A DNA stretch of 64,000 nt, taken from assembly GCF_000746825.1 (NCBI RefSeq), contig NZ_JQIV01000006.1:1330784-1394783 (forward strand). Reading direction: 5' to 3'. The stretch is from Carnobacterium inhibens subsp. inhibens DSM 13024 (GTDB lineage: Bacteria; Bacillota; Bacilli; Lactobacillales; Carnobacteriaceae). The translations under genes were made by a program, and so were the position numbers. Shown piece after piece: positions 28,828 to 37,492 of the stretch. Each line of letters begins with the position of its first letter. The first letter of the stretch is position 1. The notes below the pieces were generated by a model. That model was not told the origin of the DNA, searched no databases, and saw only the letters and a list, made by a program, of their open reading frames with translations.

Positions 28828-29043
28828 TTATTGAGTATTATTATTTTTGTATTCTAAAATGTCTCCAGGTTGACAGTCTAATGCTTTGCAAATCGCCTCT
28901 AAAGTTGAAAAACGGATCGCTTTTGCCTTTCCATTTTTCAATATCGAAAGATTAGCCATTGTAATTCCAACCTTTTGGGAAAGTTCGGTTACGCTCATTT
29001 TTCGTTTAGCCAACATTACATCAATATTGATTATAATTGCCAT
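28828..29043 (-). CDS. Small Xre-family regulator (YozG-like)
   Basis: A 71-residue protein that is almost only a helix-turn-helix (KMSVTELSQKVGITMANLSILKNGKAKAIRFSTLEAIC in two runs: recognition part NLSILKNGKAKAI). The end PGDILEY is typical of this group. Start taken at the ATG at 29043 after GAGGTG. It follows the DUF2975 membrane protein gene by 15 nt; such pairs are common in Firmicutes and Bacteroidetes, and the membrane protein probably modulates the regulator. Confidence 0.88.
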   Translation of the reverse strand: MAIIINIDVMLAKRKMSVTELSQKVGITMANLSILKNGKAKAIRFSTLEAICKALDCQPGDILEYKNNNTQ

Positions 29044-29058
29044 ATTATTCACCTCAGA

Positions 29059-29535
29059 TTAGACTATTAAATCATTTTCCTTTTTTATCTCAATAGCATC
29101 TTGCAAAAGTCTTTGGAGAACAGCAGCAAAGACTGCGATAACCAATGATGCAAAAATTGGGACTATCCCGACTAAGACAAACCCTGGGGCATCATCTATT
29201 TGTGCTAAACCAAAAACAAATGGTAGAATTACCACATATAAACCACTGATTACCAAAGCACAAAATTTAATTTTTTTTAGCGCTTTAACAGATAGATCAG
29301 AGAACGCTTGGTTCTTGTCAATATAGCTTAACAATTTAAATGCCTGATACAGAGCAATGAAAAAAGGGATAGTAGATATATACATACCAATTATGATGGG
29401 ATAGAGTACTTGGTCATAATCTGGATTTGCCGGATTACTTATTAACCCAATCAATCCGAAAATACACAATGCAATAATCGGAAGACCAATAAAAAGAACG
29501 GCTAACTTCAAAAATAATGTTGTTCCTCGTTTCAT
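29059..29535 (-). CDS. DUF2975-family membrane protein
   Basis: The 158-residue protein has four membrane helices (about 8-30, 45-65, 90-112, 120-142). The stretch YQAFKLLSYIDKNQAFSDLSVKALKKIK between helices 2 and 3 (split here: LLSYIDKNQAFSD, VKALKKIK) is characteristic for DUF2975. Function unknown; it is typically encoded with a small Xre regulator, as here. GAGG precedes the ATG. Confidence 0.85.
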   Translation of the reverse strand: MKRGTTLFLKLAVLFIGLPIIALCIFGLIGLISNPANPDYDQVLYPIIIGMYISTIPFFIALYQAFKLLSYIDKNQAFSDLSVKALKKIKFCALVISGLYVVILPFVFGLAQIDDAPGFVLVGIVPIFASLVIAVFAAVLQRLLQDAIEIKKENDLIV

Positions 29536-29787
29536 AAAATAACCTCCTCACTTATTATATATAAATATTAGCTTGTTTTTTATCGAATATCAATAAATAC
29601 ATATCACTTTAAGATAAACTTATATTGTTATCAAAAGATCAGGCACATTAATAATTTGTTCCATAAGGTTATTTGACTAACAAGGTTGTAAAATATATAG
29701 TTGAAACAAGAATTACTCAAAAAGTTTATTTACTAATAGGATCGATCACTTTCTCAGAGCGACTAACTTCATTTCAGGAGGGATTAC

Positions 29788-30159
29788 ATGGACATCTTTT
29801 CAGACTATTTAGCAAACATTGATAATATACAGCAGCGGGAACGAACAGGAGAAGTACTAACTTGGGTAGCAAAGACCTTTCCAAAATTGAAACCAAGAGT
29901 TGGATGGAATCAGCCCATGTTTACCGATCACGATACATTTATTATTGGCTTTAGCGTATCCAAAAATCATATGTCTGTGGCGCCTGAAAAAGCAGGAATC
30001 CGTCAATTTTCTAATGAAATTGTACAAGCTGGCTATAATCCCACTAAGGAAATTTTCCGTATCCAGTGGAACAGCCCGATAGATTTCTCATTACTTGAAA
30101 AAATAATCGAATTTAACATTTTAGATAAAGCAGATTGTTCAACTTTTTGGCGAAAATAA
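29788..30159 (+). CDS. YdhG/Fra-like frataxin-fold protein (DUF1801)
   Basis: The 123-residue protein matches the DUF1801/YdhG group: FSDYLANIDNIQQRERTGEVL at the start, PRVGWNQPMFTDHDTFIIGFS in the middle, and FRIQWNSPIDF near the end. The B. subtilis member (Fra) has a frataxin-like fold and was proposed to deliver iron for cluster assembly. AGGAGGG lies upstream of the ATG. It is followed by two tiny membrane-protein genes in the same direction. Confidence 0.8.
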   Translation: MDIFSDYLANIDNIQQRERTGEVLTWVAKTFPKLKPRVGWNQPMFTDHDTFIIGFSVSKNHMSVAPEKAGIRQFSNEIVQAGYNPTKEIFRIQWNSPIDFSLLEKIIEFNILDKADCSTFWRK

Positions 30160-30171
30160 GGAGTTCTCAAT

Positions 30172-30363
30172 ATGAAAAATAATCGATTACAAGTAATTGG
30201 TACTATTCTTTTAGATAGTAGTTTTCTGTTATATTTTATTGTTTTTTCACACGATTTAACCCTATCTATACCTGATATTAAAGAATGGATCACGATAATA
30301 CTGGTACTGATTTTTTCAGTCTATACAACGTTTGACACATTCAAAAAAATTATTCTAAAGTAA
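30172..30363 (+). CDS. Small two-helix membrane protein
   Basis: 63 residues with two predicted membrane segments (about 10-27 and 36-53) and a basic C-terminus. AAGGAG lies 8 nt before the ATG, and the gene sits 12 nt after the YdhG-like gene, so it is probably translated. No family recognised. Confidence 0.55.
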   Translation: MKNNRLQVIGTILLDSSFLLYFIVFSHDLTLSIPDIKEWITIILVLIFSVYTTFDTFKKIILK

Positions 30364-30380
30364 TGCTTAGGAGAAGGAAT

Positions 30381-30548
30381 ATGAGAACTAGAAAACAACT
30401 TATAGTTACGCTATTACTAGTTTTTCTGGCAGTTATTCTAAGTACTATCTTTAGATTTTCACCTGCAATAGATAATCTATTCTTACTATTTTTTGTTTTA
30501 TTAGGATACTGGTTTTCTTATGTTAATTACAAAAAAAAGAACAACTGA
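30381..30548 (+). CDS. Small membrane protein
   Basis: 55 residues: a basic start (MRTRKQ), two hydrophobic segments and a lysine-rich end (NYKKKNN). GGAGAAGGA lies just before the ATG at 30381; an earlier ATG at 30363 has no ribosome site. Unknown function, in line with the preceding small membrane gene. Confidence 0.5.
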   Translation: MRTRKQLIVTLLLVFLAVILSTIFRFSPAIDNLFLLFFVLLGYWFSYVNYKKKNN

Positions 30549-30629
30549 TGTATACTAAACAGCATCACACTGCTTTTAACTATTTTGATTTTTTAAACAG
30601 AAATTTTATTTAGTAAAGGAGAATTTTAT

Positions 30630-31181
30630 ATGAAACATTATTTTCATTTGCCAATAGATTCAAAATTATCCCTTGTACAACCTACTGTAGACATGGCATC
30701 CACGCTTTTTGATTTGGTGGATAGTGATAGAGAACACATCAGACAATTCCTTGACTTTGTGGACGTAACTAAGGAACCAACTGATGAAATCAAGTACATA
30801 AACATGAAATTATCAGGTCAAGTAAAAGGAACGGATAGACTATTTTTAATTTCCTATGAAGATAAATTAGTTGGTTCTATTGATTTACATTTTATTGATT
30901 CTCGCAATAAAAAGGCAGAAATAGGCTATTGGATCCATTCTTCTCAAGCAAAAAAAGGAATGACAACTAAATGTGTTAAAAAAGTATGCCAAATAGCTTT
31001 CGAAGAAATGGGATTAAATAAATTAACTATTGTTGCTGATACTGAAAATATAGGCAGTAACGCAGTGGCGATAAAAAGCGGATTTTCTTTAGTTGGAACA
31101 GATAAAGAAGATATCATTATGTATGGTGATTTACGCGATATGAATAAATATTCCCTTTTGAAATCTGAATTTAAGCTCTAA
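30630..31181 (+). CDS. GNAT acetyltransferase, RimJ/RimL type
   Basis: The 183-residue protein matches ribosomal-protein-serine-acetyltransferase-like enzymes. Visible are LVGSIDLHFID (strand 4), AEIGYWIHSSQAKKGMTTKCV with the acetyl-CoA binding turn, and LNKLTIVADTENIGSNAVAIKSGF, the usual RimL C-terminal half. Probably acetylates an N-terminal amine of a protein or a small amine. AAAGGAG precedes the ATG. Confidence 0.88.
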   Translation: MKHYFHLPIDSKLSLVQPTVDMASTLFDLVDSDREHIRQFLDFVDVTKEPTDEIKYINMKLSGQVKGTDRLFLISYEDKLVGSIDLHFIDSRNKKAEIGYWIHSSQAKKGMTTKCVKKVCQIAFEEMGLNKLTIVADTENIGSNAVAIKSGFSLVGTDKEDIIMYGDLRDMNKYSLLKSEFKL

Positions 31182-31298
31182 AAATCCAAGTAGTTCAAGA
31201 GGGTATTAGTAGTTTATTTATTTATTATTTTTGTCGGTATCTGTTTAATTGTTTCAATGATTTAAATCTACTAACCTTTGAAAGAGCGGAGTATTCAA

Positions 31299-31490
31299 AT
31301 GAATAAACTAAAAGAAATACTATTCATTATATTAATATTCTTTATTTTTTATTCCATGTTATGTACATTAATAGCTTTAATAGTTGCAACATATAAAACA
31401 GTTAGATATAAACTATCGTTCAAAGAGTCGTACAGAGACACTTTTTTGTACTTTTTCTTTGAAATGTTTGATCCGTTCAATTATTTTTAA
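31299..31490 (+). CDS. Small membrane protein
   Basis: 63 residues with one long hydrophobic segment at about residues 6-32 and an aromatic C-terminus (YFFFEMFDPFNYF). GCGGAG lies 7 nt before the ATG at 31299. A TTG in frame 21 nt upstream has no ribosome site. No family recognised; ends before a terminator. Confidence 0.5.
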   Translation: MNKLKEILFIILIFFIFYSMLCTLIALIVATYKTVRYKLSFKESYRDTFLYFFFEMFDPFNYF

Positions 31491-31543
31491 AAGTATTAGT
31501 TAAGTTATAACGGTCTTTTCTATGACCTATCCTATTTAGCATG

Positions 31544-31583
31544 AAAAAACACTTATTTTATTTTAACATTAAGTGTTTTTCTC
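31544..31583 (+). terminator. Terminator
   Basis: AAAAAACACTTA (31544-31555) pairs with TAAGTGTTTTT (31570-31580), followed by CTCCC. Can serve both flanking convergent genes. Confidence 0.75.
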
Positions 31584-31629
31584 CCATTCTATATGTAACA
31601 TCCTAGTCAATTATTTTTAATTAGGATGT

Positions 31630-31800
31630 TTATTCATTTTGTTTTTTTAGCTCTTCACTAATCTCACTTAAATACTTATTTTGCTCTTTAGTTAATTTCA
31701 TGAATTTCAATACTGCATAAACAACGAATATCAAAACTACCGGCCAAAATAAAATAATTAACACACTATAAAGTTGAAAAAGAACATCTGAAAAAACCAT
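31630..31800 (-). CDS. Small membrane protein with coiled-coil tail
   Basis: 56 residues: one membrane helix (about 8-32, with LFWPVVLIFVVYAVLKFM) and a charged helical tail (LSEISEELKKQNE). The start at 31800 follows ATGGAGGAATTTT. Many Firmicutes carry such one-helix proteins of unknown function. Confidence 0.6.
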   Translation of the reverse strand: MVFSDVLFQLYSVLIILFWPVVLIFVVYAVLKFMKLTKEQNKYLSEISEELKKQNE

Positions 31801-31987
31801 AAAATTCCTCCATATTAGACAAATAAAAATTATCTGCTTATTTATATTATAGAAAATTATAATATTCATTAAACATTACATTCGTTGTTTTTATTATACT
31901 TTAAATAAAACAAATAATCGTCAATTTTTTTGTTATGTATTTATGGATAACCTATATAAATTGCACAAGATTTCTTTTCTAATTTAT

Positions 31988-32467
31988 TTAACTTATTAAT
32001 TTTGAAAGACAAAATTCATCTTTGTATTCTCCATTAATAAAAAGTGAATCTTTCTTTCGCCCATCAATTTCGAAGCCCATTTTTTGATAAAGATTTAAAG
32101 CGGCTTCATTTGTCGTTAAAACAGTTAACTCTAATCGATGAATCTGTTGCTGTTTAGCTAACTCAAAAAGAGCATGGAAAAGCGCAGCACCTATACCTCG
32201 GCCACGGACTTCACTATGAATGCCAATTGCAATATAAGCTTTATGAGCCACTCTTTTAGGATTATCTTTCTTTACCATCATGTATCCTAATAAACGTTGG
32301 TCTTCTACAGCAACTAATACGTTTACTCTTGAAATCATTTGGATTGCATGCTCAATGGATAAAGTACGTTCTCCTGGGTCAAATAGCATATTTCCAGACT
32401 CTTCTACATTCTCTATGACCTTTATAAGTTGTGCAACATCTTCTATACCGGCTTTTCTAATTTTCAT
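31988..32467 (-). CDS. GNAT acetyltransferase
   Basis: The 159-residue protein is a single GNAT domain: GYMMVKKDNPKRVAHKAYIAI (strands 3-4), the acetyl-CoA loop VRGRGIGAALFHAL (about 87-100) and NEAALNLYQKMGFEIDGRKK near the end, which is typical of N-acetyltransferases such as PhnO/RimI-like and MnaT enzymes. Substrate unknown. AAGGAG precedes the ATG. Confidence 0.9.
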   Translation of the reverse strand: MKIRKAGIEDVAQLIKVIENVEESGNMLFDPGERTLSIEHAIQMISRVNVLVAVEDQRLLGYMMVKKDNPKRVAHKAYIAIGIHSEVRGRGIGAALFHALFELAKQQQIHRLELTVLTTNEAALNLYQKMGFEIDGRKKDSLFINGEYKDEFCLSKLIS

Positions 32468-32599
32468 AGACAGCTCCTTAATACTTAATTTTGTTTAGTA
32501 TACTACTACATCGTACACTGAAGACAGTTCAAAAGTGTTTTCGCTACAAAGTCTATTCTACTATCATCTAATGAATCAAAATGCTGCATGAACAAAAAA

Positions 32600-32818
32600 T
32601 CATTTTTCCATCTTAGCAATTTTAAATACCATATATGTGCTCAAATAAGCTAATATCATTTCACATATGAATATAAACAAATAAATAAATACTGCGCCTC
32701 TCATTTCATCAGGATTAGGTATTAGATTTCCAAAAAAGAAACCAACTAGATTATTAATAATATATAGAAAAATAATCATTAAAATGATTTTGGTAATTGA
32801 AATTATCACTGTTTTCAT
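32600..32818 (-). CDS. Small two-helix membrane protein
   Basis: 72 residues with two membrane helices (about 5-30 and 44-66) joined by FFGNLIPNPDEMRG. AAGGAG precedes the ATG closely. No family recognised. It lies 34 nt after the methyltransferase-like gene on the same strand and may be its third cistron. Confidence 0.55.
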   Translation of the reverse strand: MKTVIISITKIILMIIFLYIINNLVGFFFGNLIPNPDEMRGAVFIYLFIFICEMILAYLSTYMVFKIAKMEK

Positions 32819-32852
32819 AATTTTATCTCCTTGAATTTATACTTAAGTAAAC

Positions 32853-33422
32853 TCACGTATTAAGATTTGAACTTTTTTGTATATCTATAATTAAGGAAGG
32901 AAATTTCAGCTCAGTGCCTTCATTACGTGGATCAAATTTTTTTGACCGAAAAATCACTCCCTGTTCACCACTCCATTCATTTTGATGAAATTCCCCATTT
33001 TCATCAAAATATTCTAGTAAGTTCACTTGGAACCCACTGGACTCAAATAAAGCTGTAAGTGAACGATAATTATATACAATTTTATGACTCGCAGCCGGAT
33101 GATTCGGGTCTCCTGGTCCTCCAATTTTAATTATATTTTGATAATCCTTATCTAAAAAATACCCATCTGGTACAGCACATCGAATGTAACCACCTGCTTT
33201 TAAATATAAGAAGCAAATTTTTGCTGCCTTTAGTCCTTCTTCCCATGTAAGATGTTCCCAAACATGTTCTGCTAAAATTGCGTCTATAGATTCTCTTTTA
33301 AAATTTTTTTCCCACGTAAGTTGATCTAATAAATCAAGTTCCTCTTTTTGAGATTTGATCCATTCTGGATTGTTATCGTATTCTCCAACACCAATTACTA
33401 CACGCAGCAAATTCCCTTCCAT
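32853..33422 (-). CDS. Methyltransferase-like protein (class I SAM fold, C-terminal half features)
   Basis: The 189-residue protein contains ESIDAILAEHVWEHLTWEEG and LYLKAGGYIRCAVPDG, the late motifs of class I SAM-dependent methyltransferases of the predicted small type. The glycine-rich SAM loop expected near the N-terminus (ExGxGxG) is not clear, only VIGVGEYDNNPEW, so it may not bind SAM in the usual way. Start taken at 33422 because GAGGTG lies upstream. It follows the deaminase gene by 48 nt and is probably co-transcribed with it. Confidence 0.65.
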   Translation of the reverse strand: MEGNLLRVVIGVGEYDNNPEWIKSQKEELDLLDQLTWEKNFKRESIDAILAEHVWEHLTWEEGLKAAKICFLYLKAGGYIRCAVPDGYFLDKDYQNIIKIGGPGDPNHPAASHKIVYNYRSLTALFESSGFQVNLLEYFDENGEFHQNEWSGEQGVIFRSKKFDPRNEGTELKFPSLIIDIQKSSNLNT

Positions 33423-33470
33423 TATTGCACCTCTTCCTCGTTCTACTTTTATTCCTGTACCCAATTATAT

Positions 33471-33875
33471 TTATCTACCACTGTACGCGTTTAACCAATG
33501 ATAAGGCTGCAATTCTTCTAACGTTTTAAATATTAAGTCATTATTTTTTGTAGTAACTGCAGCTTTTACTTCTGATCCCCAATACACTAGGCGCTCTTGG
33601 CATGTTCCGCATGGTGTTAAAATTTTAAAAGGAGCCTTTTCATCATCTCTAACGATGCATATACTATGCGTTACGGGGACATTTAATTTATGTGCTTCTA
33701 GTATCGAACCTGTTTCCATACATAATTCTGTTGAGGCGTTAAGAACGTCTGGAGATACACTAGTTAAGATTTGATTGTCTTTTGTATACATAGCAGCCGC
33801 ACCTCCCCAACCTATTGGATATCTTTCTTCTATTAATTGAACCGCTGCTTCATATAAATCTTTTTCTATATTCAT
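33471..33875 (-). CDS. Cytidine deaminase family protein (blasticidin-deaminase-like)
   Basis: The 134-residue protein has the zinc motifs of the cytidine deaminase fold: TELCMETG at about residues 50-57 (ligand C and proton-shuttle E, as C-M-E in place of the common C-A-E or H-A-E) and PCGTCQERL at about 93-101. The short length and sequence resemble nucleoside or blasticidin deaminases. It could salvage pyrimidines or act on a nucleoside antibiotic. The ATG has AGGGAG upstream; this site is part of a 15-bp tandem duplication (33878-33907). Confidence 0.8.
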   Translation of the reverse strand: MNIEKDLYEAAVQLIEERYPIGWGGAAAMYTKDNQILTSVSPDVLNASTELCMETGSILEAHKLNVPVTHSICIVRDDEKAPFKILTPCGTCQERLVYWGSEVKAAVTTKNNDLIFKTLEELQPYHWLNAYSGR

Positions 33876-33877
33876 TA

Positions 33878-33907
33878 TTTTTCTCCCTAAGGTTTTTCTC
33901 CCTAATG
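33878..33907. repeat. 15-bp tandem repeat carrying two ribosome sites
   Basis: TTTTTCTCCCTAAGG and TTTTTCTCCCTAATG follow each other directly (14 of 15 bases equal). On the minus strand each unit supplies AGGGAGAAAAA, so the deaminase gene has two Shine-Dalgarno-like sites, at about 7 and 22 nt before its ATG. Confidence 0.75.
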
Positions 33908-34021
33908 TTATATTTATTAGTTTATTTATAACATACGGTATCTATATAATCATATAATTTGTTGAAATTACCCGTTGGATTTGTCGTATTTATAAGCCTA
34001 TTTAGTTTACCTCAAAAAAAG

Positions 34022-34035
34022 AAAGCGTTATCCTT
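34022..34035 (+). promoter_or_regulatory. Weak cre-like site before the lipoprotein gene
   Basis: AGAAAGCGTTATCC matches 12 of 14 positions of the CcpA consensus TGWNANCGNTNWCA. It lies about 30 nt before the start codon. Low-confidence because only the core is good. Confidence 0.25.
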
Positions 34036-34062
34036 AATATAACCTATTAAGGAGGCCTTTTT

Positions 34063-34908
34063 ATGAAAAAAAAGAAAATTCCCCAATTTTTAATAATGGG
34101 GCTATGTGGTACAGTATTGGTAGGATGTTCAAATAATGGAGATACAGGTGACACGTCATCATCTGACAATGAGTCAGAAGAAACGCAAAGCATGGACACA
34201 ACTAGCAATGAAAGCAGTTCAGCTGCTTCTGAAGCAAGTAGTAGTTCAAGTAGCGAAGAAGCAACCAGCTCTTCTTCTGTTAATGAAGAAAGCCAAGAAA
34301 AGCCTTCACACCAACCCGTTGGAGTATCTTCTGAATTGAAAATGAATCCTGACCATGTCTTATTGCCAACAGCTTTTCCAACCACTGAATCCTCTTCAGT
34401 TACAGCCGATATAATAACAAATGAAGTAGATAACTATACCGTTAGTTATACGGATGACCAAGGAGAATTAGCTGAAGTTACTGGAACAATTTATGAAAAT
34501 TCCGATTTGGCAAGTGAAGAAATGGATACCTTCTCAAATGGAAAATCCATAAGCCCCTATGAAGAAGGCGGTTCAGATTTGGGCTATGGTATTACCGGCT
34601 ATGGAGAAGGCGCTGCTGGGACTCAATACTTTAGCTGGGAAGAAGGAAACTGGCTGTTTTCTATCAGTTCTATTAGTGAAGATCAAATGGATAACCCTGG
34701 AATTGCAAAAAAAATAGTGGGTTATTTAGAAGATCATTATCTTCCAGCTCCTGATGGTCAAGGTGTCGTTTATATACAATACCCACAAGGCGGAGAAGAA
34801 GTTAATGTAGATATTCGTTGGCAAGACGGCAACATAGTTTACCAACTGAGAACTACTAGAGTTCCATTAGAAGCCTTAGAAATGACCGTTTCAATGAATC
34901 AATCATAA
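34063..34908 (+). CDS. Serine-rich lipoprotein of unknown function
   Basis: The 281-residue protein has a basic start (MKKKKIP), a hydrophobic segment and a lipobox LVGC at about residues 22-25, so it is lipid-anchored outside the cell. Residues about 28-85 are a low-complexity linker of Ser, Glu, Asp and Thr. A folded domain follows, with GITGYGEGAAGTQYFSWEEG and a C-terminal part that looks like a soluble sensor or binding domain (PQGGEEVNVDIRWQDG). No family recognised. AAGGAGG precedes the ATG. An antisense frame over the serine-rich part is an artefact of codon composition. Confidence 0.8.
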   Translation: MKKKKIPQFLIMGLCGTVLVGCSNNGDTGDTSSSDNESEETQSMDTTSNESSSAASEASSSSSSEEATSSSSVNEESQEKPSHQPVGVSSELKMNPDHVLLPTAFPTTESSSVTADIITNEVDNYTVSYTDDQGELAEVTGTIYENSDLASEEMDTFSNGKSISPYEEGGSDLGYGITGYGEGAAGTQYFSWEEGNWLFSISSISEDQMDNPGIAKKIVGYLEDHYLPAPDGQGVVYIQYPQGGEEVNVDIRWQDGNIVYQLRTTRVPLEALEMTVSMNQS

Positions 34909-34961
34909 AGTTTAAACCTTTATCTTTATCAAACACAAACTCTTCTAAATTTGGAAAAACA

Positions 34962-35058
34962 AAAAAAAGAATTGCCTCACAGAGACAATTCTTTTTTTAT
35001 TCTTATAGTTTATCTTTTATTTTATTCACGATGCCTTTCGTAGGAGTTGTAGCTGGTT
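34962..35058. repeat. Direct repeat copy A: fossil of the SDR gene tail and terminator
   Basis: This 97-bp stretch matches 45465-45561 with about five differences. On the minus strand it encodes the same C-terminal residues as the dehydrogenase at 45506 (PATTPTKGIVNKIKDKL and stop) followed by the same terminator hairpin. No gene body is attached upstream, so it is a detached gene tail. The hairpin also serves as terminator for the lipoprotein gene. Together with copy B it brackets the arabinose island. Confidence 0.9.
34963..34998. terminator. Terminator after the lipoprotein gene (within repeat A)
   Basis: AAAAAGAATTG..CTC pairs with GAG..CAATTCTTTTT around a short loop, with runs of A and T on both sides, so it can act on both strands. 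Confidence 0.85.
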
Positions 35059-35147
35059 TTATTATTGCATTTAGTTTGTTTGATTCCTTAAACTAAAGAA
35101 ATCTAAGACCACATGCTTTCCTTACTAAAAAAATATAAAAATAAAAA

Positions 35148-35203
35148 GCAAAACTGATTGATATAAGTTAGGCTAAATCCCTTCTTATATCAATCAATTT
35201 TGC
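35148..35203 (-). terminator. Terminator of the araBDA operon
   Basis: A 20-bp stem (35148-35167 with 35184-35203, one mismatch) is followed on the minus strand by TTTTTATTTTTA. It lies about 90 nt after the araA stop codon. Confidence 0.9.
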
Positions 35204-35291
35204 TATATTCTAATTTGATAGATTATAAATAAATCTAAAATCTGTATTTAATTTCAAGTGTATAGTGATACTTATTTAAACTTATTTCCTT

Positions 35292-36716
35292 TTAATCAAT
35301 TACTATGGTTTCTAAATTAACCAATTTTGCCCAGTCTTGGATTTGCTCTACTGTTAACACTAGCGAAACCACTGTATGGTGTCCACCACCAGATTGTATC
35401 CATTTTGTTACCCCATCTTTGAAGTTTGGTTTAGGCTTCCATAACACTCGCGCTACTGGCAAATTAGGCGCTTCTTGAGTTGGTACTTCAGCTTCTACAG
35501 CATTTATCAATAAGCGGTAATGGGTTCCCAAGTCTAACATTGAAACTACTACTCCACTTCCAGCAGCACCATCAAATACTAAACGAGCCGGATCTTCTTT
35601 ATCGCCAATACCAAGGGGTTGTACAATTACTTTTGGTTTATTGCTCGCTAGTGTAGGATCCACTTCCAACATATGGGATTGTAAGATTGTTTCATTTCCT
35701 TCTGTTAAATCATACGTGTAATCTTCCATAAACCCAGTTTGTTTATTTTTAGCCATAATTTTCATTAATCGGTCTAATGCAGCTGTTTTCCAGTCGCCTT
35801 CTCCAGCAAAACCATAACCTTCAGCGTTTAAGCGTTGAACCGCCATTCCTGGTAGTTGTTTCATGCCGTGTAAGTCTTCAAAATTAGTTGTAAAGGCTGT
35901 ATAACCACCTGCTTCAAGGAATCTTCGTAAACCAATCTCGATTTTAATTTGTTCTTTTACGTGTTCTTCATAATAAGCTGGCTCATTATTTCCTAGTTCA
36001 AATTCATATAGATTTTGGCACTCTTCATAAGTAGCTTGAATTTCTTCTTTAGTTACTTTTTCCATTTCCGCTACTAAATCACCAATGCCATAGTAGTCTA
36101 CAGTCCAACCAAACTGGATAGCTGCTTCCACTTTATCTCCTTCTGTTACGGCAACATGTCGCATGTTATCTCCAAAGCGTGCTACTTTAATACTTTGACT
36201 TTCAATAAATCCGATAGCTGAATCCATCCACAAAGAAATATCTTGTTGGACAGATTTGTTTCCCCAATAACCCACAACAATTTTGTTATTTTTTTTCAAA
36301 CGCGCATTAATAAAACCATATTCACGATCTCCGTGAGCAGATTGGTTTAAATTCATAAAATCCATATCAATTGTGTCCCAAGGGATTTTTTCGTTAAATT
36401 GTGTAGCTAAATGAAGTAGTGGTTTTTGCAATAACTTTGTACCAGCAATCCACATTTTTGCTGGGGAGAATGTGTGCATCCATGTAATCACACCAGCAAC
36501 GCTATCTTGGTAATTCACTTCTTTCATGACGTTTTTAATTTCATCTGAAGTAGTTACTAGTTCTTTAAAAACCAATGGATAAGATAATACTTTACTTTTA
36601 TTTAGCCCATCAACTATCTGAATAGCGTGTTCCTTAACTTGGTTTAATGTTTCTTCTCCGTATAAATTTTGACTCCCAACAACGAACCAGAATTCTTTAG
36701 CATTTGTTTTCAACAT
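35292..36716 (-). CDS. araA: L-arabinose isomerase
   Basis: The 474-residue protein converts L-arabinose to L-ribulose in the cytosol, using Mn2+. Typical stretches are [18 protein letters not shown] at the start, [17 protein letters not shown] (about 76-92), [22 protein letters not shown] with an active-site glutamate, [15 protein letters not shown] (second active-site glutamate) and [12 protein letters not shown] with metal-ligand histidines. Length is normal. Third gene of araB-araD-araA, 14 nt after araD, with GAGGAG before its ATG. Confidence 0.97.
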   Translation of the reverse strand: MLKTNAKEFWFVVGSQNLYGEETLNQVKEHAIQIVDGLNKSKVLSYPLVFKELVTTSDEIKNVMKEVNYQDSVAGVITWMHTFSPAKMWIAGTKLLQKPLLHLATQFNEKIPWDTIDMDFMNLNQSAHGDREYGFINARLKKNNKIVVGYWGNKSVQQDISLWMDSAIGFIESQSIKVARFGDNMRHVAVTEGDKVEAAIQFGWTVDYYGIGDLVAEMEKVTKEEIQATYEECQNLYEFELGNNEPAYYEEHVKEQIKIEIGLRRFLEAGGYTAFTTNFEDLHGMKQLPGMAVQRLNAEGYGFAGEGDWKTAALDRLMKIMAKNKQTGFMEDYTYDLTEGNETILQSHMLEVDPTLASNKPKVIVQPLGIGDKEDPARLVFDGAAGSGVVVSMLDLGTHYRLLINAVEAEVPTQEAPNLPVARVLWKPKPNFKDGVTKWIQSGGGHHTVVSLVLTVEQIQDWAKLVNLETIVID

Positions 36717-36730
36717 TTTAATTAGCTCCT

Positions 36731-37432
36731 CTATTTTTTAATTTGCCCATAATAAGCATTTTTTCCATGTTTTCTTTTAAAGTGTTTATCTAACAGTACT
36801 TGATCCATTCTAATATCAGATGGATTCAATTGTAGTGAGTGATAGGTCATTTCAGCTACTTGTTCCAATACTACCGCATTGTGAACAGCGTTCTCTGCAG
36901 ATGTTCCCCATGTAAATGGTCCATGATCATTAACCAATACTCCAGGAACTTCATCTGGTGAAAGCCCTTTTTTATTAAAGGTTTCAATAATGACTGTTCC
37001 TGTTTGTTTTTCATACTCAGTTACGATTTCACTCTCTTTCATTTCCCGAGTTACTGGAATATCTCCATAAAAGTAATCTCCCTGTGTGGTTCCCGCTGCA
37101 GGTATAGAAAGACCAGCTTGAGCAAAAGAAACAGCCCAAGGTGAGTGAGTATGAACGACACCTTGTATATTAGGAAATGCTTTATACAGTTCAATATGTG
37201 TAGCCGTATCACTTGAGGGATTTAAGTCACCCTCAACCACTTGGCCCTCCAAGTCCACTACTACCATGTCTTCTGGTTTTAAGTAGTCATAGTCAACTCC
37301 ACTTGGCTTAATAACAACGAGCCCTTTCTCACGATCGATACCACTAACATTTCCCCACGTAAACGTAATAAGTTGATATTTTGGTAACAGCATGTTAGCT
37401 TTATAGACTTCTTTTTTTAATGCATCTAACAT
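36731..37432 (-). CDS. araD: L-ribulose-5-phosphate 4-epimerase
   Basis: The 233-residue class II aldolase-like enzyme makes D-xylulose 5-phosphate from L-ribulose 5-phosphate. The zinc-binding [11 protein letters not shown] (histidines near 95 and 97) and the later NDHGPFTWG (third histidine region, near 170) are visible, with [12 protein letters not shown] before them. Normal length. Middle gene of the operon; GAGGAGG precedes the ATG. Confidence 0.97.
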   Translation of the reverse strand: MLDALKKEVYKANMLLPKYQLITFTWGNVSGIDREKGLVVIKPSGVDYDYLKPEDMVVVDLEGQVVEGDLNPSSDTATHIELYKAFPNIQGVVHTHSPWAVSFAQAGLSIPAAGTTQGDYFYGDIPVTREMKESEIVTEYEKQTGTVIIETFNKKGLSPDEVPGVLVNDHGPFTWGTSAENAVHNAVVLEQVAEMTYHSLQLNPSDIRMDQVLLDKHFKRKHGKNAYYGQIKK

Positions 37433-37492
37433 TTTTACCCTCCTCTTTTTTATTCCATCACTTTATTTAATCGCTTAGTATAATTTCTTTAA

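Noticed and set aside
34047..34385. 112-codon frame antisense to the lipoprotein gene.
   Set aside because: Its leucine/serine-rich product is the mirror of the serine-rich linker codons; the lipoprotein has a signal peptide, lipobox and a perfect ribosome site.
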